A DNA stretch of 60,688 nucleotides from assembly GCF_030539555.1 (NCBI RefSeq), contig NZ_JAUNXX010000003.1:1-60688 (forward strand). The letters run 5' to 3'. The position numbers and the translations under genes were made by a program. The number at the start of each line of letters is the position of its first letter. Within the stretch, counting starts at the first letter, position 1. The stretch is from Methanobrevibacter sp. (GTDB lineage Archaea; Methanobacteriota; Methanobacteria; Methanobacteriales; Methanobacteriaceae). Of the stretch, positions 54,957 to 60,688 are shown one piece after another. The notes beneath the pieces were generated by a model. That model was not told where the DNA came from, did no database searches, and was given only the letters and a program-made list of their open reading frames with translations.

Positions 54957-55595
54957 ATGGCTGGAAAAATATTTATTATTGGAATTGGACCTGGTGCAAG
55001 TGAATATTTAACTAAAAAAGCAATTGACACTGTCAAATCAAGTGATTACACTGTTGGAAGCACAAGAGCGATTGAATTGTTTGATGATGTCAACAATAAA
55101 ATTGCATTTAATGTTAAAGAGCTATTGGATAAGCTCAAGGAAGGTGTTCAATTAGCTTGTGAAGGAAATACAGTTTCAATATTGTCAACAGGAGATCCTG
55201 GTTTTTCAGGCGTTTTGAATACTGTTTTGAGAATATCTGATGAAAAAGGATTTGATAAAGAAAATATTGAAGTAATCCCCGGAATCAGTTCCCTCCAGCT
55301 TGCTGCTGCAAAATGCCACATACAGTGGGACAATGCCAATGTGATGACTTTCCATGGGCGAGAAAACATAGAAGACATCTTACCAGTAATCAACAACGGA
55401 AAAACAACAATTGCACTCCCATCAAGAAAAGTGAAAGATATGGCCCAATTTTTACTTGACAATGGTGTTGAAGAAGACAGGAAAGTCATAGTCTGTGAAC
55501 GATTAAGTTATCCGGATGAAAAAATTGTCGAGTCAACATTGAAAAATATTGCAAATAGCGAATTTACGTATATGTGCATTATGGTCATATACTAA
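54957..55595 (+). CDS. cbiE: Cobalt-precorrin-7 C5-methyltransferase
   Basis: A 212-residue SAM-dependent tetrapyrrole methylase. FIIGIGPGASEYLT at the N-terminus, VSILSTGDPGFSGV, VIPGISSLQLAAAK and VICERLSYPDE are CbiE motifs. It methylates C5 in anaerobic cobamide synthesis, needed by methyltransferases of the methanogen. The ATG at 54957 follows GATGAT at four-base spacing; earlier in-frame ATG at 54948 is less well placed. No other cob/cbi gene is adjacent. Confidence 0.9.
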   Translation: MAGKIFIIGIGPGASEYLTKKAIDTVKSSDYTVGSTRAIELFDDVNNKIAFNVKELLDKLKEGVQLACEGNTVSILSTGDPGFSGVLNTVLRISDEKGFDKENIEVIPGISSLQLAAAKCHIQWDNANVMTFHGRENIEDILPVINNGKTTIALPSRKVKDMAQFLLDNGVEEDRKVIVCERLSYPDEKIVESTLKNIANSEFTYMCIMVIY

Positions 55596-55721
55596 TATAA
55601 TTTAGCTTAAAAATTCATTTTAATAAATATTTTCTATTTAAATCTAAAATTAAAGATTATATAGTCCGATAATCATAGTTTAATTGTTAATTTGGATAAA
55701 AAAATTAACGGGTTGATAACT

Positions 55722-58613
55722 ATGAATCGGAAAATAAACACCATATGTTTCATTTTCTTATTTGTTTTTTTAATTTCGGCAGTTTCAGCGGCCAATATTG
55801 AAAATGAAACATCAACTAATATTCAACAACCAGATCCTGACCAGGATTTATGTAAAGTGAGTGTTGAAAGTAAAGAAGACAGTTTTTATGCAGATAAAAA
55901 ATTATGTGCAAACCAAAATACAAACTCCAAACAAACCAAAGAGACAGTATATCTGACTGCACCTAATGTGAAAATGCATTATAAAGATGGAACAATATTT
56001 AAAGTTACTCTAAAAGATAAGAACAAAAAAGCAATACCTAACGCTAAAGTTAAAATTTCTATCAATGGAGCAACTTACAATAAAGTAACTGACAAAAAAG
56101 GAACCGCATCAATTAATCTGAATTTAAAAAGTGGAACCTATAACGTTTTAACAACATTCGATGAAACCAGCAAATATCTAAAACAAACTACAAAGAGCAC
56201 TGTAACAATCAAAAGTACAATAAAATGCAGCGATTTTACAAAATATTATAAGAATAATGCGGCATATTATGCCACATTTTACGACCAAAAAGGAAGACTA
56301 TTGAAAAACATAGATGTGAAATTTAAATTGAACTCCAAGACTTATTCAATAAAAACAAATAGTAAAGGTGTCGGGAAATTATATGTTAATCTAAAACCTG
56401 GAAAATACAATATTTCTTCAATAAACCCTAAAACTACAGAAACAATCAGAAATACAGTATTCATTAAATCACTAATCGAAACAAAGAATTTGATATGCAA
56501 TGAAAGCGATACTGCTAAATTTAATGTAAAAATACTTAATAGTTTTGGAAAAGCTTCACCTAATAAAAAAATAACAATAAATGTTGATGGAAAGACCTAC
56601 ACCAAAAAAACAAATTCCAATGGAATTGCAACTTTATATTTGAATTTGAAAGTTGGAACATATACAATAACCACTGAATACCTTGACCTCAAATCAACAA
56701 ATAAAATAACGGTCAATAAAGTAATAAAAAAATCAAGTTTAATGCATTCAAGCCTGATTCCTGATTATGTTAATGTAACCATCCCCTATGTATTTAAAAA
56801 CTCTAAATATTCAATAAAAACCGGTTTTAATGGAATAATAAAAATGCCAAAAAATGAAGTTTTTACAGTACAGGTTGGAAATAAAAACTACACATTTACA
56901 ACCTCAAAAATCAGCGGTATTGAATCACAAATAATAGATTATAAAAGCTATTTTATTCCATTTGACGGAAGTGGAATCAGAAGTGATGTGAATAAGAATA
57001 ACTTAAAAGGAAACGGAATAATCATCACAAAAATTAACGGATATACTCAAATCGATTATCAATCTAAAACTAGTGGAAATATAGAATTATTCGGGGTATA
57101 TGCTGATAAAGGACCTTCCAACAGTGAAACAATAACTTACTTACAGAATGATGAAATAATGGCAAAAATAAACATCCAAACACAAAGTTTTGATGAATAC
57201 GGACTACGTTACAGTTTATCCAAATATTATTCCAAATCAATCAATGAGTTCAATTCCAAAAGTTATGATGAAGTTACTAATCACAATACAGCATTAATAA
57301 AATTTGCAAATACCAAAAAACCAGTTACTTTTTCATACTTCGGAAAGAATATTGTCGGATACATCTCTAAAGAGGATATACAAACAAGATTTCTTATTGA
57401 CGGAAAAGAGGAAACAGAAAAAATAGAAACAATCAGTTATGGTTTAGGAGAAAAATACCGCAAAACAATGGGATTTGAAGTATTGCAAACATATACCATA
57501 ATTAATGAAAAGATAACTTCAGATACTTTAAAAAAATGGATCAGTTTAAGTAACAGTTACCTGACCAAATTCGGAAAAATGAATGTTTATGGAATGCACT
57601 TAGCATCACTTGAAGTTGCATGGCTTGCAGACGAATTTGCCGACAAATATTCAAATGAATTTAATGTAGTCTGGAAACGAGACCATACCTTAACAATCTT
57701 AGGCGGAATAAATCTTGAAGACACTTACCTAAACATTTTAAATGCTGACATGGGCATGGACATTAGTGGAAATGAACGAAATGTCATTGCATTTAGATTT
57801 GTTAACTCTTTAAATTTACCCAACATAGAGGATTATTGTCTATCTGAAGTTTCCAAAAGATTCATGGACAACATATCCAATTCTTTGGAAAACGTGTTTG
57901 ATGCAATTTCAAAAAACAAATTTAGCATAACTCAGCTTGGAGAGATGATATATGTTTTCTCGGAGGATGAAACAAAATCCGCAATAATAATCAATTCAAC
58001 CAGCGGAATTGCAAATGTAATTGTTCATCATGACAATAGCGTTTACAAAGGATCAAGCATATCAACAACAAAAGACTGTTGCGGCGTTGGCATAATGCCC
58101 CAAGACATTATCGCCGGAATTAAAAATACAATGAATCCAAACTCCAATGCAATATCCCAATTATTGAATTATTCACAACCTCTGAGTTATATGGCATACT
58201 TAGCAGGTAAAGAAATACTGAAAAGGGCATTGAGCGGAGCATCAGCAACATGTTTAGGATTGTTCTCAACAATGGCATTGGTTCAAAGTGCCGGAACAAC
58301 ATATAGGGATAAGATGGTTGATGAAAAAGATTGGCATAGCGTTATGGATAAATACACATTTACAAGACCAGGATATCTTCAAAGCAAAAAGATATACAAT
58401 ATACCCAATAAAAAAGGAGGTTACGACTACATTGAAGTAAAAATCAATAGTGATTTAACTTTAGACAGGAATAGTGCAAAATATATTAGTAATGGCAACA
58501 CTAAACAGTTAACTAAAGATGAAACTTACCAATATTTTAGTGAGGAATATTGCACTCCATTTAGTTTACCTACAAAATATTGGGATGATAGCTGGAAAGG
58601 GATTGTAAAATGA
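55722..58613 (+). CDS. Large secreted Ig-repeat protein with uncharacterised C-terminal region
   Basis: A 963-residue protein. The ATG at 55722 follows GGTTGATAAC; the longer frame from 55692 lacks an SD. Residues 1-24 are a signal peptide ending ISAVSAA. Three Ig-like repeats (about 80-165, 170-255, 260-330) share NAKVKISINGATYNKVT- and GTYNV-type strands. The C-terminal half is unlike any family I know: it has DCCGVGIMPQDI with paired Cys, a hydrophobic ALSGASATCLGLFSTMALV stretch (about 855-875) and a Tyr-rich, charged end. No obvious C-terminal anchor. It is coupled to a small membrane protein (ATGA overlap). Confidence 0.75.
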   Translation: MNRKINTICFIFLFVFLISAVSAANIENETSTNIQQPDPDQDLCKVSVESKEDSFYADKKLCANQNTNSKQTKETVYLTAPNVKMHYKDGTIFKVTLKDKNKKAIPNAKVKISINGATYNKVTDKKGTASINLNLKSGTYNVLTTFDETSKYLKQTTKSTVTIKSTIKCSDFTKYYKNNAAYYATFYDQKGRLLKNIDVKFKLNSKTYSIKTNSKGVGKLYVNLKPGKYNISSINPKTTETIRNTVFIKSLIETKNLICNESDTAKFNVKILNSFGKASPNKKITINVDGKTYTKKTNSNGIATLYLNLKVGTYTITTEYLDLKSTNKITVNKVIKKSSLMHSSLIPDYVNVTIPYVFKNSKYSIKTGFNGIIKMPKNEVFTVQVGNKNYTFTTSKISGIESQIIDYKSYFIPFDGSGIRSDVNKNNLKGNGIIITKINGYTQIDYQSKTSGNIELFGVYADKGPSNSETITYLQNDEIMAKINIQTQSFDEYGLRYSLSKYYSKSINEFNSKSYDEVTNHNTALIKFANTKKPVTFSYFGKNIVGYISKEDIQTRFLIDGKEETEKIETISYGLGEKYRKTMGFEVLQTYTIINEKITSDTLKKWISLSNSYLTKFGKMNVYGMHLASLEVAWLADEFADKYSNEFNVVWKRDHTLTILGGINLEDTYLNILNADMGMDISGNERNVIAFRFVNSLNLPNIEDYCLSEVSKRFMDNISNSLENVFDAISKNKFSITQLGEMIYVFSEDETKSAIIINSTSGIANVIVHHDNSVYKGSSISTTKDCCGVGIMPQDIIAGIKNTMNPNSNAISQLLNYSQPLSYMAYLAGKEILKRALSGASATCLGLFSTMALVQSAGTTYRDKMVDEKDWHSVMDKYTFTRPGYLQSKKIYNIPNKKGGYDYIEVKINSDLTLDRNSAKYISNGNTKQLTKDETYQYFSEEYCTPFSLPTKYWDDSWKGIVK

Positions 58614-58792
58614 AAATTATCGAATATTACAAAAATCAACCATTAATAAGTCAAATATTAGATGTTATATTCATCGTATGTTTAATTTACGAGATTATCT
58701 TGTTAATAACAAAAGGATATTTGAATTATTCGATTACATCGTTGATGTTGATTATTCTCGGAATTACCAGCATAATCAAACTAAAAGACTAA
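58610..58792 (+). CDS. Small two-helix membrane protein
   Basis: A 60-residue protein: a short N-terminal KIIEYYKNQPLISQIL then two hydrophobic helices (about 17-34 and 40-56) and a KLKD tail. Its ATG overlaps the stop of the large exoprotein as ATGA, so it is translated with it. No family recognised. The tight coupling suggests a function with the exoprotein, such as an immunity or export partner, but that is inference. Confidence 0.65.
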   Translation: MKIIEYYKNQPLISQILDVIFIVCLIYEIILLITKGYLNYSITSLMLIILGITSIIKLKD

Positions 58793-58815
58793 GTTAAAAT
58801 AATTTTATTTTAACT
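58792..58815. terminator. Hairpin terminator after the exoprotein operon
   Basis: AGTTAAAATAA (58792-58802) pairs perfectly with TTATTTTAACT (58805-58815), loop TT, followed by TATTTTATTTTTTTT. The stem begins on the last base of the stop codon. An identical-stem copy lies at 59184-59208. Confidence 0.7.
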
Positions 58816-58843
58816 TATTTTATTTTTTTTATTTGGTGATAAT

Positions 58844-59182
58844 ATGAAAAAAAGCGAAACGATATTCTTTACAATATTAATTATAATCCTGCTAATTTAC
58901 TTAAGTTTCCAACCGGAACATTATCCTATTTTCCTATTTTTACTAGGATTAGCATTAATAGTCATGTTAATAGCCTTCTTGACCAGATATAAAAAAAGAT
59001 TTGAAAACCAAAGATTATCCCTGACATTATATGTTATTGGAATAATCCTGTTTACAGCATGCCTTGCAAATTCAGTTCTTGTTGATTTTGCGAACTGTTC
59101 CCCATTAGCTGATAACTACTTAATAATCACAGTATTTATTATAATAATGATTATGGGATGGTTTTTTGAAAAAAAACAATAA
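58844..59182 (+). CDS. Four-helix membrane protein, function unknown
   Basis: A 112-residue protein with four hydrophobic helices (about 6-22, 28-46, 60-75, 90-108) and a basic loop RYKKRFENQR. GGTGATAAT precedes the ATG. Not recognised. It lies between two hairpins with identical stems, separate from the preceding operon, so it may have been added as a unit or have its own transcript. Confidence 0.65.
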   Translation: MKKSETIFFTILIIILLIYLSFQPEHYPIFLFLLGLALIVMLIAFLTRYKKRFENQRLSLTLYVIGIILFTACLANSVLVDFANCSPLADNYLIITVFIIIMIMGWFFEKKQ

Positions 59183-59183
59183 A

Positions 59184-59208
59184 AGTTAAAATAATTTTTA
59201 TTTTAACT
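59184..59208. terminator. Second copy of the hairpin, between convergent genes
   Basis: AGTTAAAATAA (59184-59194) and TTATTTTAACT (59198-59208), loop TTT, followed by TATTTTTTATAA. It sits two bases after the stop of the four-helix protein and six bases before the get3 stop codon region, so can end both transcripts. Confidence 0.7.
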
Positions 59209-59214
59209 TATTTT

Positions 59215-60372
<1,158 letters not shown>

Positions 60373-60502
60373 TTATAGTATATAAATTTAGTTATTAAAT
60401 ATTAGATATTTTTATAGAATTTTTGCATCATATTCCTTGAAACAACAATTATTTAAATAATAAGAAACATAGAAAATGTATAAGTTTAAAGAGGTGATAA
60501 AC

Positions 60503-60643
60503 ATGGCAAAACCAATTGGAGATACTCCTACATTATACGGTAAAGAAGCATCTGATTTTTTAAATAGAATGGTTGAACCTCTTACAAAAAAGGATAAAGA
60601 ATTTAAAAAGAGGTATGATGCAGCTAGAAAAGTGTCATTCTAA
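60503..60643 (+). CDS. Small acidic-basic protein, possible antitoxin-like
   Basis: A 46-residue protein behind an ideal GAGGTGATAAAC with TATA-like TTATTTAAATAATAAG about 40 bases upstream. The N-terminal MAKPIGDTPTLYGKEASDF and the Lys/Arg-rich end EFKKRYDAARK resemble small archaeal and bacterial proteins that I recall next to acetyltransferase or other toxin-like genes. Any partner gene lies beyond the right edge of the window. Confidence 0.6.
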   Translation: MAKPIGDTPTLYGKEASDFLNRMVEPLTKKDKEFKKRYDAARKVSF

Positions 60644-60688
60644 AACTCGTAAATCCAAATATAAATAGAACGTTTGCTCCGGATCTCG

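Noticed and set aside
60625-60688. Frameshifted continuation of the small ORF at the right edge
   Set aside because: A different frame is open after the stop, but it has no start codon and only 45 bases are visible, so a frameshift cannot be told from chance.

Overview
The window looks like a stretch of a low-GC euryarchaeal methanogen of the order Methanobacteriales, most likely Methanobrevibacter or a close relative. The evidence is a complete F420-reducing hydrogenase operon (frhADGB), the F430 biosynthesis gene cfbD, archaeal information-processing genes (PCNA, GINS51, aIF2-alpha, Nop10, eS27, eL42, EndoQ, PAC2), archaeal-type RNase P RNA, TATA-type promoters, very AT-rich intergenic DNA, and large adhesin-like surface proteins of the kind expanded in gut Methanobrevibacter. 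I cannot assign a species from sequence reading alone. I see no rRNA, CRISPR array, insertion sequence or integrase.

Layout. 1-9.3 kb is a cell-surface region: a truncated beta-helix adhesin, a 1630-residue secreted and membrane-anchored CobN-like protein, a DUF1002 exoprotein and a membrane acyltransferase. 9.3-13.4 kb holds a tRNA-dihydrouridine synthase, a DUF2115 protein, an initiator tRNA directly followed by RNase P RNA, two membrane coiled-coil proteins and methionine aminopeptidase. 13.5-17.0 kb is frhADGB (minus strand), divergent from a Ser/Gly-rich exoprotein. 17.8-24 kb has two tRNA-Arg genes and a replication/translation cluster read leftward: PCNA, GINS51, eL42, eS27, aIF2-alpha, Nop10, PAC2, a possible methanogenesis marker and EndoQ. 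24-30.5 kb is a tightly overlapping trpEGDCFBA operon with TGTACA-type boxes at its promoter. 30.5-37 kb carries small membrane proteins, an XRE regulator, purB and a copper P-type ATPase. 37-41.6 kb is a leftward chain beginning with tRNA-Arg(GCG): truD, a zinc-ribbon/TM2 protein, phosphomevalonate dehydratase small subunit, an amidohydrolase and a ferredoxin-nitroreductase. 41.6-45.2 kb holds a pilin-like protein and the cfbD-hisH-AIR synthase-like operon. 45.3-55.6 kb is accessory: C_GCAxxG_C_C protein, a SLATT-like membrane protein, an ArsB-type permease, YchF, a phosphoesterase/holin-phosphatase pair, a sirtuin-macrodomain pair, and an HxlR regulator with cbiE. 55.7-60.7 kb holds a secreted Ig-repeat protein with an unrecognised C-terminal region followed by two small membrane proteins, then Get3/ArsA and a 46-residue ORF.

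How the genes work together. FrhADGB reduces F420 with H2 for methanogenesis, CfbD makes the F430 cofactor of methyl-coenzyme M reductase, and CbiE contributes to cobamide synthesis. The trp operon, hisH and purB are anabolic. The most unusual loci are the SirTM/zinc-macrodomain pair (candidate ADP-ribosylation cycle), the secreted CobN-like protein, the 963-residue exoprotein with its membrane-protein partners, the SLATT-like protein, and the iMet-tRNA/RNase P RNA transcription unit. Where the sequence decides a start codon (several TTG starts behind strong SD sequences, several leaderless genes), I have used it.
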